From positions 1,860,001-1,924,000 of the forward strand of contig NZ_CP118733.1 of the NCBI RefSeq assembly GCF_032594915.1: 64,000 nt of DNA, read 5' to 3'. Source of the stretch: Streptococcus sp. 29896 (GTDB lineage Bacteria > Bacillota > Bacilli > Lactobacillales > Streptococcaceae). The notes under the pieces are model-generated. The model was not told the origin of the DNA, searched no databases, and saw nothing but the letters and a program-made list of their open reading frames with translations. This document shows, in pieces, positions 24,280 to 35,200 of this stretch (position 1 is the stretch's first letter; each line of letters starts with the position of its first letter). The position numbers and the translations under genes were made by a program.

Positions 24280-27200
24280 TCTTCCCCCTCCTTACTAATT
24301 TTGAGCTTAATAGAATCTCTTCTATTGTGCAAGTATATTTCATCTATCGCAACTTTTGCTTCCTTACTATTATAAGTTTTTTCCAAGAAGTTTTGATCCA
24401 TTAAACGCATACCCAATAATACATACTGAGCTTCCGTTCGTATTTTCTTAAGAATAGAATCATTACTTACCCCAAGTACTTGATGTTGTCCGCCAATCAA
24501 TAAATAAAGTTTTACTTTATGAGAAAGCTCAAACAAGCGATTCCATTCATCAGCCGTCACACCCGTGGAGTGGATAAAGTCTGATATTGATGGAATGAGA
24601 ATCATCCACGGTCTCAAACTTGATATATCTTCGTTGAGGCGTTCTTCCATTTCGAAAAGAAGTTGCTGGCAATAAGTTTTCAAGGTGATTTCATCACTGA
24701 TATATTGACTAACTTGTTCTCTGTAAGACACAAAATTCTCACTGGAATCAACCAACATAACTTTGAACTCTTTCATTAACTGCGTCACCGACCTCAAGAC
24801 ATGATGGATGAGTACCACTTGGTTCTCCTCAGTATCAGATACCATCAATACATGTTTCAATTTATTCAGTGGTAAACGTACTGCTTCCACATTCTCAAAG
24901 TCTAGTCCGATTGGTAGCTCACCACCTGCGACAGCTTCTTGCACGCTTGCTAGGCCCGCAAACTCTTCAAAGCTCAGGCTCTCAGGCATGACTGGTATGC
25001 CTTCTGGACGACGACCCGTCCAAGAAGCAGCCATGCTTTTTGCCTCATCCTGTACTGCCTGCACCAGACCAAAGGAGTCCTTGGCATAGGCTGGAAGGGC
25101 TACTTGGAAGACCTCAACCTCTTCCAAATGAACCAAGCCTCGACCAGGAACCTCTTCCATCACATGTTGGTGACGACCGACAATGGTACGAGATTCGACG
25201 TCATCTGTCAATTTCAATGCCAAACGTGTTTTCAGACTGGCTTGTAAACCTGGGCGAAGAGCCCCACTGCGACCCGCTGTGAGTACCAGATAGATTCCGA
25301 GGCTGGCTCCTTCACGTGCCAGAGTTTGTAAGAGAGTTTCCATTTCAGCTCCAAGACTTGCCTCTTTCAAACCGTCAAAATTATCCAAAACCAAGAAGAT
25401 AACAGGAAGCTCGTCTCCACTTGCCTGCCGATAGAGGGTGAGATTTGGGACGGCATAGCGACTAAAGGCCGCCTTGCGCTTAGCCAACTCTTCCTTAATC
25501 CGACGCATGAACTTGGTCAACTTCTCTGTATCCTCCGCCATCAATAGATCCGCAGTATGAGGCAGATCTCTCAACGGCAAGAGTCCGTTGGTACCGAAGT
25601 CCAAGAGATAGAAGTGTAGCTCCTCCGGTGTCAGTTGGCGTGCCAAGTCCATCACTAGGGTTTAAACAAAGGTCGATTTCCCCATACCCGGACTAGAGAA
25701 GAGGGCGATGTGTCCATCCTTTTCAAAGTCATGTTCCAAGACTTCTTGGCTCTGGCGACTCGGTATATCCACCATCCCCAAGCGTGCAACCAAACCACTT
25801 GCCTGTCCCCACAAGTCCTTGAAACCTTGTGGTCGTAGATCTTGCAGGAAGATTTCCTTAGACAGCGGAGGCAACCATGGTTGCGGCAGGGCCTGGATGG
25901 ACAGGCGCTCTGTCAAGGCTTTCAGCTTACTTACGATGGCTTGAAGCTCACTCGGAACCTCCTTGATGGATTCAGCCTGATCCAGACCTGACAGGTCTTC
26001 GTTGAGAATCTCATATTGACCAATGTCATTGATGGCATAGATGGTATGGTCCTCAATCCCCTGCTCATCCTTATCTGGCTGGTAATCAGCCCCAGACCAG
26101 GCAGACTGGAAGAGTTCATACACTTCATTATTTCCGACTTGGAGGTAGCCACGACCCACCTGAGTAATCTCAGCCGCATCTGGCGTCTTAAGCATCTCCA
26201 TGGAGTCGCTCCGATCCGCCACCTTGAGCGCCAGCTTGAAGCGAGAGTTGGACCAGATCTGGTCATCCACCACACCAGATGGCTTCTGAGTAGCTAAGAT
26301 CAGGTGAATACCCAAACTTCGACCGATACGAGCGGTTGAGACCAGCTCCTTCATGAAGTCAGGTTGGTTGGTCTTGAGCTCCGCAAACTCATCGGAGATC
26401 AAGAAGAGATGGGGCATGGGCTCACTCACCTCACCCAGCTTGTACTTCTTCTGGTATTGATTGATATGGTTGACATCATTCTCCGCAAAGAGACGTTGAC
26501 GGCGCTTCAGCTCCGCATTGATGGACACTAGGGCCCGCATGGACTGGGCGCCATCCAAGTTGGTGATGGTCCCAAGTAAGTGAGGCAGGTCCTTGAAGAG
26601 GTTGGCCATGCCCCCGCCCTTATAGTCGATGAGGAGGAAGGCAACATCATGCGGATGGAAATTAACCGCAAGGCTTAAGATATAAGACTGGATGACCTCT
26701 GACTTACCAGAACCCGTAGTACCTGCCACCAAACCGTGCGGACCGTGAGCCTTTTCATGTAAGTTCAGATAGACGATATCCTCCTTGCCACGAAGACCCA
26801 GAGGTACCGCCAAACTCTTATAAGGCGCATGCTTTTCCCAACGACTGACAACACCCAAGTCCTCAAAGGTCTCAGCCCCGTACATCTCCATAAAGGTCAC
26901 CGTTTCAGGGATAGAAGACTTAAGGTTCTGTAGGTGATTAAGCGGAGCTAAACGGCGTACCAAGGTCTCCTTGTCGTAGCCAACCGGGAAATGGTCCAAG
27001 GCAAAGTCAATCTCACGCAACTGACCCTCCTCCATGACCAGCTGACCAGTGTTTCGATCCTTGATGTTAATGATGGTCTTGATATTCTCAGACAGAGAAG
27101 ACAGCACATCCTGCACAAAGACCAGGCTACAGCCTAGCTCCGTCGGATCCTCCGTGAAGAACTCCATAATCACATGGTCCAAAATCAACTTCTCATCCGT

Positions 27201-28709
27201 CACCAAGACCACATAGTGAGGACTGAAGAGGGTCGACTCACGATTGGACTTGTCTTCCTTTTGAGCCCTGCGCAATTTCAAGATCTGATTGAGCGAGTTG
27301 AGCACCTGATCATGGGTCCTCTGGTTATAGACAAAACCACGCACATTCATGTCCTGCAAGGTCGCATGAGGCAAGAACCGCATCCAATCCCACTGCTCCT
27401 TCTCCTCCTCTGGCATGATGGTAATAAACTGCACATCATGATAGGAATGGAAAAGTGCTATTTGGTTGACCATGAGTTGGAGCTGCTCAATCACCAAAGC
27501 CCGCGGACCAATATAGCCGACAGGACCATGGGACAGATTGGCCACAATAGGCATATCTGAAATGGTCTTGTTTTGTTCATAGAGTTGAAAACCCTCCATC
27601 TCCAAGGGATCCCGCTTGCCCGACCGTTCCGTCTGAGCATAGGACAGGTCATAAGACACCGGAACCTCACCCAGACCCAAGCGATAATACAAGAAATCAA
27701 AATGAAGAGGCGTCTTCTCATAAATCCGATGGTGGTAGCTATCTGCCAGATCCACCAAGGTCTCAATAGCAGGATAATGGTAGAGCTGACCATCTTTCTG
27801 CGACTTGGTCAGACCAGCCAACTCCTTGGCCTTATCAGCCAGATAGTCATGATAGAGCCCTTCTCGGTCTCTCAGCTCTTTCTGGTAATCCTTTCTCCCC
27901 TTTATATAGCCAGCAATAGACATCCCCAACGTCACAATCGACATGGCGATAGTCGCAAGCACGTAGAGACCACGAGGTTGGAAAATCATGATAACCAATG
28001 TAATCCCCACCATCATAAGAGGAGGCAAGATTAGTTTCAACAAACTGTCAGACGGTTTTGAAGGTGCATTCGAAGGAGCATTGATAGCCACCCTGTCTTC
28101 TGAACTCCGATAGATAATCCGTGGAGAGCGATGGTAGTCTGGATAATCCTCATAAAAAGCATAGCGCGATGCAGACTTACGAGCCAACTCATCACTAGCC
28201 TCTACAGGACCCGCAACCAGGACCTCATCTGCATAAAATTTGAAAAAAGTATCCTCAAAAGCAAGCTCATCTCCAAGAGCCAGCTCCATTTCCCCCTTCT
28301 CCATCAGAAGGTTATTGATATAGATGGAGCCCGCCAAACGATAAAGCATCCATGACTGGTCACTGCGTTTGAGCAAGACATGACAACTTGGCCCTGCAAG
28401 GACAAAACTATTTCCCGCATGCTGGCCGATCGTTAATTCCTGCTTATCAAGAGGGTCTAGGATCACCTGCTCCGACGGAAGAAGATAGACCACGCCCCCC
28501 GCCAAAGACATACCAGATACAAGGTTTCCTTCCACTCCATCATAGTCATAGTAAACTTGTGCTCCATCTAACCAAATCGTCAAAGGAGTATCCAGTGAGG
28601 AGACAAAAACCTGTGCCTTTTCTGTGCCTTGAAAAAGAGTCTTTTTTCCAGCAGACACATCCGCCACATAGCGAAAACCATCTTTATAAAAAACTACTGT
28701 CTCTGCCAT
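24276..28709 (-). pseudogene. essC: Second essC copy with alternative C-terminal tail, nonsense-disrupted
   Basis: Near-identical at DNA level to the intact essC at 32280-36698 from the ATG through codon 1275, with no indels and a constant offset of 7989 bp. From there the sequence is unrelated and encodes a different last ATPase domain of about 202 residues (from AVRLPLNKLKHVLMV to KISKEGEE). Codon 1016, CAA (Gln) in copy 1, is TAA here (25664-25662), five codons after the second Walker A lysine. The rest is open as a separate 459-codon frame without an RBS. The gene therefore encodes a truncated protein with the FHA-like, membrane and first ATPase domains only. The unique tail leads with overlap into the LXG-1 module. 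Restoring one base, or recombining with copy 1 upstream of the tail, would recreate a full EssC. Confidence 0.9.
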
Positions 28710-28816
28710 AGCTTACTCCCCGCCCGAGCTCGATGGACTCGTTGATGATGACTCTGTAGAAGAGGTTGAACTAGACGTCGAACTTGTACCTGTTTCCACC
28801 TGTGACCCATCTTCAT
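24888..28816. repeat. 3.9-kb direct repeat, copy 2 (essB 3' end plus essC codons 1-1275)
   Basis: Matches 32877-36816 at a constant 7989-bp offset across essC. In the essB 3' end the copies differ by one Ser/Thr-codon repeat unit. Substitutions are sparse (for example CAA to TAA at 25664), so the duplication is recent or kept alike by gene conversion. Confidence 0.92.
28713..28816 (-). pseudogene. essB: Remnant of essB 3' end
   Basis: The last 30 or so codons of essB (low-complexity Ser/Thr tail) are repeated here in front of essC copy 2. The homology to 36702-36820 ends at 28816, directly against leader element C. It marks the right-hand breakpoint of the duplication. Confidence 0.85.
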
Positions 28817-28994
28817 GGTAGTTTTTGGAAAATAGCAGAGCTACTAAACTTAGTTATAAAGAGATAAGATGCAAAGCCTCCTACCTTTGTCAGCAATCAG
28901 GCTCAGCTTTAGACCGAGCTTAGCTTGACATCTTATGTATCAAGGAAGAATATATCTTTCCATTATGCCAAAAAATCCAGACAAGGTGACCTTG
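28817..28994 (-). repeat. Cassette leader element, copy C, with decayed hairpin H6
   Basis: Contains the blocks TAGTAGCTCTGCTATTTT, GGTCTAAAGCTGAG, GGAAGAATATAT and CATAAT in the order seen in copies A and B. The TCCAGACAAGG hairpin at 28976-28994 has lost its outer arm and keeps only the CAAGGTGACCTTG palindrome. It fills most of the 328-base gap between essC copy 2 and the lipase gene. The remainder (28995-29144) shows only the hairpin at 29079 and AT-rich sequence. Confidence 0.72.
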
Positions 28995-29078
28995 AACGGT
29001 TGAATGTAAGAGAAAATAGTATTCACATTATAATTTCTATATTTTTTAGTTATATCCACCTCTCGCTAGGTCAAAATA

Positions 29079-29098
29079 CCCAGCTAATACTAGCCGGG
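29079..29098 (-). terminator. Probable terminator of the lipase effector operon
   Basis: Hairpin CCCAGCTA-ATAC-TAGCCGGG, one mismatch, 47 bases past the stop at 29145, with a modest T-rich stretch after it on the minus strand. Confidence 0.45.
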
Positions 29099-29144
29099 CA
29101 ACATACTATTATAAGCTTAGTGAAGGAAACTTACTGACTATCAT

Positions 29145-31628
29145 CTAATTACCGAAGCAGTCCGTAATTAATTGCTCAGAAGTTGACATCAATGAAATAA
29201 TTTCATCCATTTTTTCTCCAAGAGCGTTAACAGCGACACCTTGATTACTTGAAATCTGAACTTTCATTTCTTCAAACCTTGACTTCATAGACAATAAAAC
29301 TTCTGAAATACTCAATTGCGCCTTTACAATGGCTTCTAGTCCACTGAGCCCATAAATCGCATCCTCAGCACCTCTTCTAAATGGTTCATATAAGTTTCCT
29401 AATGCCCCTACAACTGTATTCACTTTTGTGGAGGCAGTGGTTAGCATTCGATCAATTTCTGAACTCTCACTCTGTAAGCGTGAAATAGCATATGAAATAC
29501 TAATAAAGTCTCCAACTCGACCATAATAGTGTCTCTCCTTTTCTCCCCATTCTTTATAATAAACATTCGTTGCCATTTGACTATTTAATTTATTACAGCT
29601 AGAGATAATCGTAGAAAGCAATGAATTGGTTGAGGAAATTTCAGATGACACCTCGGATAAATAGTTACCAAACTCGGTAGACATTGAATCTGCTAACTCA
29701 TCTGCTTTTCTATCAATTTGATCATCGTATGCTCTAAGTACACTCATATCATCAAAGACCCCCGTTGATTCTAAAAATGTCTGATAGTCCGTATAGATAG
29801 ATACATCTACAGGAGAAATCAAGGATAAGTCTAATTTGGTAATATCACTAGCCAGCTGAGCATCTACTGAAATCATTGCATCCTTTATCGTTTCAACAAC
29901 TTCAACTGTGTAATTTACGCATTGAATAACTGCTTGTAAATTAAAATGGATAACCTCTAAGACCTCGCCAATAGCTAACGGAATTCCGTCTGAATAAGAA
30001 CTACGATTACCAATTCCTTTGGTAACAGATTCAATCTCTTCCTCAAATGAATTGATAAGTTCCTCTCCCCTTCTTGCGACATTTGTCCGTGTTCCTATTG
30101 AAAAAATACCACCATATTTACTTGGACCTACATCGGAGTTATTTCTCGCCACAGACCTCAATTCCCCAGAACCAATGGATAGCCTTGTTAAAGAATTTAC
30201 AACAGAATTATAGTTCCACGAAGAACCATTTTCTTTGTACCAACTATAGAAAATACTGCTTCCCCAATTGTCAAATCTTCTTGAAAATTCATAGCTATCA
30301 TACGAAACTATTGTCGAAAGCATAGTTTCTAAATCAACAATCTGCTCAAACGCTGAATCAATATCTTTTACCGCTTGAACTAAGGCGATTGATTCCAACT
30401 GCTCCGAAATAGTCTCCTTGTACGACTCCTTGCGCTGGTTCACTCCATCAACTACTTGTTGGTTCGCTGAAATCCCTTCCCCATTGAGCGTGAGAAGATC
30501 GGATAGATAGGTGGATATTCCTCGAAGGTTAGTAGCTACCACTTCTAAAACGCCTAAATCTAAGTTAATGGTTGAGCCCGCTCCCCCAGAAGCCCATGCA
30601 GGTATAATAGGCGTCTTTACTAAATACTCCGGACTAAGTACAAAATCCGCTACTCCATCTCGGTTGAAGTCCACACTATTTAAATCAGCTAAAACAGCTG
30701 TGGTTGTGTAATGCATAGCCTCCATACTATTTTTATACGCGGACATATCATGTTCAATAGGCACATCAATGGCAATCACATTTCCAACGTAGACGGCCTC
30801 TAGCTCTGTATCAAACTTTTTAGCCAGAAAATTTAACAATAGATCCTTGGGACCATCTAAATGAAACCCCTTAACAGTGGTTTTTCCATCAAAGTCTATT
30901 TCATTTGGTTTTTGATCCCACAAGGCATTTGTTAACGCATCTGCTGTTGTAGAAAAAGTTACCGCATAACCTGAATAATTTGAGATTAGTTGATTGACAC
31001 GTTGCTCCTCAATCTCCTCCTGAACTATTAACTTATCCAGTTCCTCCTTACTGATCACCTTATAAGAAAGTAGGCGATCGTAGTTCATTTCCAAAAATGT
31101 TTTTACACTTACGGATTGCGGAGCCCCTTGATAACCAAACTTATAGGGGGTCTGCTCAACAATAGCCACACGCGTTGAAAGGAAGTCCCCAAAAGAATGT
31201 CCAGTAGTAACGGTTACATTGGCCCCACTTTTCTGCACCTCTCGATAAAATGAGGTCGCACTTTCTTCCAACTTCTTCAAAGCTAAACCATTGTTGAACC
31301 CTATATTGACATCAGAAATGACGTCAGCACTACCATCCGCATCCATATTTGTCCCGGCATAAGCAATATAGGTTTCCCCAGTTACAGAATCATACACTGC
31401 AATGGCAGCTACGCCTGTGGAGGGGTCATAGTAATAATCCTTTAATTCTGTGTTAGGAGGAAGGGGAGCATCCTTTGATTCTAACCTATTTTTTATTTTC
31501 TGAAAATCTTCCTTATCTTTATCAAGCAAAGACCTAACATTGTTCACATAATATTCTTCAAATTTATAAACACTGTCTGCAATAGCGGCAGATACCTCAA
31601 CCCGACGATTTATTTCTTCTCTACTCAT
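29145..31628 (-). CDS. T7SS lipase-type effector with N-terminal alpha/beta-hydrolase and C-terminal helical targeting region (TslA-like)
   Basis: 827 residues. The N-terminal third holds a class-3-lipase-like fold with the nucleophile elbow GHSFG (Ser145), preceded by AVYDSVTGETYIAYAGTN, a typical lipase strand motif. From about residue 370 to the end the protein is helical (VVATNLRGISTYLSDLLTLNGEGISANQQ... to LMSTSEQLITDC), resembling an LXG/WXG-like region. This reversed order, enzyme first and targeting domain last, is that of the staphylococcal T7SS lipase TslA. No signal peptide. It overlaps the upstream lipoprotein gene by 8 bases and is the distal gene after essC copy 1. Predicted to attack membrane lipids of rivals. 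His/Asp partners are not assigned. Confidence 0.78.
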   Translation of the reverse strand: MSREEINRRVEVSAAIADSVYKFEEYYVNNVRSLLDKDKEDFQKIKNRLESKDAPLPPNTELKDYYYDPSTGVAAIAVYDSVTGETYIAYAGTNMDADGSADVISDVNIGFNNGLALKKLEESATSFYREVQKSGANVTVTTGHSFGDFLSTRVAIVEQTPYKFGYQGAPQSVSVKTFLEMNYDRLLSYKVISKEELDKLIVQEEIEEQRVNQLISNYSGYAVTFSTTADALTNALWDQKPNEIDFDGKTTVKGFHLDGPKDLLLNFLAKKFDTELEAVYVGNVIAIDVPIEHDMSAYKNSMEAMHYTTTAVLADLNSVDFNRDGVADFVLSPEYLVKTPIIPAWASGGAGSTINLDLGVLEVVATNLRGISTYLSDLLTLNGEGISANQQVVDGVNQRKESYKETISEQLESIALVQAVKDIDSAFEQIVDLETMLSTIVSYDSYEFSRRFDNWGSSIFYSWYKENGSSWNYNSVVNSLTRLSIGSGELRSVARNNSDVGPSKYGGIFSIGTRTNVARRGEELINSFEEEIESVTKGIGNRSSYSDGIPLAIGEVLEVIHFNLQAVIQCVNYTVEVVETIKDAMISVDAQLASDITKLDLSLISPVDVSIYTDYQTFLESTGVFDDMSVLRAYDDQIDRKADELADSMSTEFGNYLSEVSSEISSTNSLLSTIISSCNKLNSQMATNVYYKEWGEKERHYYGRVGDFISISYAISRLQSESSEIDRMLTTASTKVNTVVGALGNLYEPFRRGAEDAIYGLSGLEAIVKAQLSISEVLLSMKSRFEEMKVQISSNQGVAVNALGEKMDEIISLMSTSEQLITDCFGN

Positions 31629-32280
31629 CCTCTATATCCTCCATTACGAATTTGAAAACACGAATAATTTCAATATCAGCTTCGTCATATAAGGAATACG
31701 TTAGTATATAGGAAAATGTTTTTTCATCATGCCTTGTTTTGCTTACTTCGATTTTAGCAACTGTTGGATCAGTTAATCCATAAGTTTCTATTAGTTTCTT
31801 TGTGTAGTCCGAAGGAGTCTTCTCTTGGTAACTCATATCCTTCATATAAGTATTGGGATGGTCCAGTACCTTCACTAGCTCTAGATTATTAAAATAGTCT
31901 TCTGAAAAATGGAATTCTTCAAACATCAGTTTTCTATTTACTAACACTTCACTAGTCGTATTTATTTTCAATTCTCCATCTATATAAGTCGTTGGATAAC
32001 CTTCCGTTTCAGAAACAGACAAATCATAACTCATTCCTTCAAACTGTCCATCTGAGTTGATAGTCAAATCAGTCTGAAATCCCTTGGCACTCTCCATACC
32101 ATATATCCTCAAACTGTCTTCAATCGAAAGAATATCAAAATTCTCTATCGATTGCTGGTCCAGCACCTCATACATCGGTGCCAACTCTGTTCTAATCTCT
32201 GCTTCTTTATTACAACCTGTCAAACCCATTATCATAACACCTCCTAAAATGCACATCATTAGTTTTTTTATTCGATTCAT
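31621..32280 (-). CDS. Lipoprotein, predicted immunity to the lipase effector (TilA-like)
   Basis: 219 residues with a lipoprotein signal (VMIMGLTGC, lipid-attachment Cys23) and a beta-rich extracellular domain (YPTTYIDGELKINTTSE, TFSYILTYSLYDEADIE). The ATG at 32280 overlaps the essC copy 1 stop (TAATG) and the stop overlaps the lipase start, so essC-lipoprotein-lipase is one coupled unit. In staphylococci TslA is neutralised outside the membrane by the lipoprotein TilA; position, topology and partner agree with that model. It could instead be an export accessory. Confidence 0.7.
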   Translation of the reverse strand: MNRIKKLMMCILGGVMIMGLTGCNKEAEIRTELAPMYEVLDQQSIENFDILSIEDSLRIYGMESAKGFQTDLTINSDGQFEGMSYDLSVSETEGYPTTYIDGELKINTTSEVLVNRKLMFEEFHFSEDYFNNLELVKVLDHPNTYMKDMSYQEKTPSDYTKKLIETYGLTDPTVAKIEVSKTRHDEKTFSYILTYSLYDEADIEIIRVFKFVMEDIEDE

Positions 32281-35200
32281 TACTCCGCCACCTGCTTACT
32301 AATTTTTACTTTTTGATAGTCTTGGTCATGATATAGATACACTTCATCTACTTTCAAAGTCTCCTCACGACTTGTCATTTTATGTTGTACAATACTTTGA
32401 TCATATAGTCTTTGAGCAACGATTGCCGTCACCAGATTCTCTTTAATATACTTAATAGATAAATCTGTCTTGAGTAACGATGATTTTTGTGCACCAATTA
32501 TCAGTTGGACCCCTACTTTGAGTGATTCTTGGTAGAGTTTTATAAAGTCTGAGTAACTCATCTTAGTCTGCTCCAGAAAAGCTATTATATCAGGAATAAT
32601 GCAGAAACTTACTTTTCGAATAGATTGAGTCTTCCTCTGTTGAATTTCTTGAAACAGAAGTTTCTCAACTCCAATCTCAGCAGTAATAACTCTATCTATA
32701 GTCTCACTTGTAAAATTAAACGATGATTGCTCTGATGAAACGTAGATAATTTCTTTTTCTGGCAAAAGAGAAAGAGAATAAGTCACTATATGTTTCATCA
32801 CACGGCCCACCGTAGATAATTGATCCCCAAAAACCAATAAATGCTTCATAGCTCCAATATTCAAACCAACACTTTCCACATTCTCAAAGTCTAGTCCGAT
32901 TGGTAGCTCACCACCTGCGACAGCTTCTTGCACGCTTGTTAGACCCGCAAACTCTTCAAAGCTCAGGCTCTCAGGCATGACTGGTATGCCTTCTGGACGA
33001 CGACCCGTCCAAGAAGCAGCCATGCTTTTTGCCTCATCCTGTACTGCCTGCACCAGACCAAAGGAGTCCTTGGCATAGGCTGGAAGGGCGACTTGGAAGA
33101 CCTCAACCTCATCCAAATGAACCAAGCCTCGACCAGGAACCTCTTCCATCACATGTTGGTGGCGACCGACAATGGTACGAGATTCGACGTCATCCGTCAA
33201 TTTCAATGCCAAACGTGTTTTCAGACTGGCTTGTAAAGCTGGGCGAAGAGCCCCACTGCGACCAGCTGTGAGGACCAGGTAGATTCCGAGGCTGGCTCCT
33301 TCACGTGCCAGAGTTTGTAAGAGAGTCTCCATTTCAGCTCCAAGGCTTGCCTCTTTCAAACCATCAAAATTATCCAAAACCAAGAAGATAACAGGAAGCT
33401 CGTCTCCACTCGCCTGTCGATAGAGGGTGAGATTTGGGACGGCATAGCGACTAAAGGCCGCCTTGCGCTTAGCCAACTCTTCCTTCATCCGACGCATGAA
33501 CTTGGTCAACTTCTCTGTATCCTCCGCCATCAATAGATCCGCAGTATGAGGCAGATCTCTCAACGGCAAGAGTCCGTTGGTACCGAAGTCCAAGAGATAG
33601 AAGTGTAGCTCCTCCGGTGTCAGTTGGCGTGCCAAGTCCATCACTAGGGTTTGAACAAAGGTCGATTTCCCCATACCCGGACTAGAGAACAAGGCGATGT
33701 GTCCATCCTTTTCAAAGTCATGTTCCAAGACTTCTTGGCTCTGGCGACTCGGTATATCCACCATCCCCAAGCGTGCAACCAAACCACTTGCCTGTCCCCA
33801 CAAGTCCTTGAAACCTTGTGGTCGTAGATCTTGCAAGAAGATTTCCTTAGACAGCGGAGGCAACCATGGTTGTGGCAGGGCCTGGATGGACAGGCGCTCT
33901 GTCAAGGCTTTCAGCTTACTTACGATGGCTTGAAGCTCACTCGGAACCTCCTTGATGGATTCAGCCTGATCCAGACCTGACAGGTCTTCATTGAGAATCT
34001 CATATTGACCGATGTCATTGATGGCATAGATGGTATGGTCCTCAATCCCCTGCTCATCCTTATCTGGCTGGTAATCAGCTCCAGACCAGGCAGACTGGAA
34101 GAGTTCATAGACTTCATTGTTTCCGACCTGCAGATAGCCACGACCCACCTGAGTAATCTCAGCCGCATCTGGCGTCTTAAGCATCTCCATGGAGTCGCTC
34201 CGATCTGCCACCTTGAGCGCCAGCTTGAAGCGGGAGTTGGACCATATCTGGTCATCCACCACACCAGATGGCTTCTGAGTAGCTAAGATCAGGTGAATAC
34301 CCAAACTCCGACCGATACGAGCGGTTGAGACCAGCTCCTTCATGAAGTCAGGTTGGTTGGTCTTGAGCTCCGCAAACTCATCGGAGATCAAGAAGAGATG
34401 AGGCATAGGCTCACTCACCTCACCCAGCTTGTACTTCTTCTGGTATTGATTGATATGGTTGACATCATTCTCCGCAAAGAGACGTTGACGGCGCTTCAGC
34501 TCCGCATTGATGGACACTAGGGCCCGCATGGACTGGGCGCCATCCAAGTTGGTGATGGTCCCAAGTAAGTGAGGCAGGTCCTTGAAGAGGTTGGCCATGC
34601 CCCCGCCCTTATAGTCGATGAGGAGGAAGGCAACATCATGCGGATGGAAATTAACCGCAAGGCTTAAGATATAAGACTGGATGACCTCTGACTTACCAGA
34701 ACCCGTAGTACCTGCCACCAAACCGTGCGGACCGTGAGCCTTTTCATGTAAGTTCAGATAGACGATATCCTCCTTGCCACGAAGACCCAGAGGTACCGCC
34801 AAACTCTTATAAGGCGCATGCTTTTCCCAACGACTGACAACACCCAAGTCCTCAAAGGTCTCAGCCCCGTACATCTCCATAAAGGTCACCGTTTCAGGGA
34901 TAGAAGACTTAAGGTTCTGTAGGTGATTAAGCGGAGCTAAACGGCGTACCAAGGTCTCCTTGTCGTAGCCAACCGGGAAATGGTCCAAGGCAAAGTCAAT
35001 CTCACGCAACTGACCCTCCTCCATGACCAGCTGACCAGTGTTTCGATCCTTGATGTTAATGATGGTCTTGATATTCTCAGACAGAGAAGACAGCACATCC
35101 TGCACAAAGACCAGGCTACAGCCTAGCTCCGTCGGATCCTCCGTGAAGAACTCCATAATCACATGGTCCAAAATCAACTTCTCATCCGTCACCAAGACCA

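Noticed and set aside
10379..28994. Transposons or insertion sequences as the cause of the cassette structure
   Set aside because: I found no transposase-like frame and no terminal inverted repeats with target duplication. Homologous recombination between repeats explains the pattern better.
10379..28994. CRISPR array formed by the repeated hairpins
   Set aside because: Copies are kilobases apart with genes between them and no regular spacers or cas genes.
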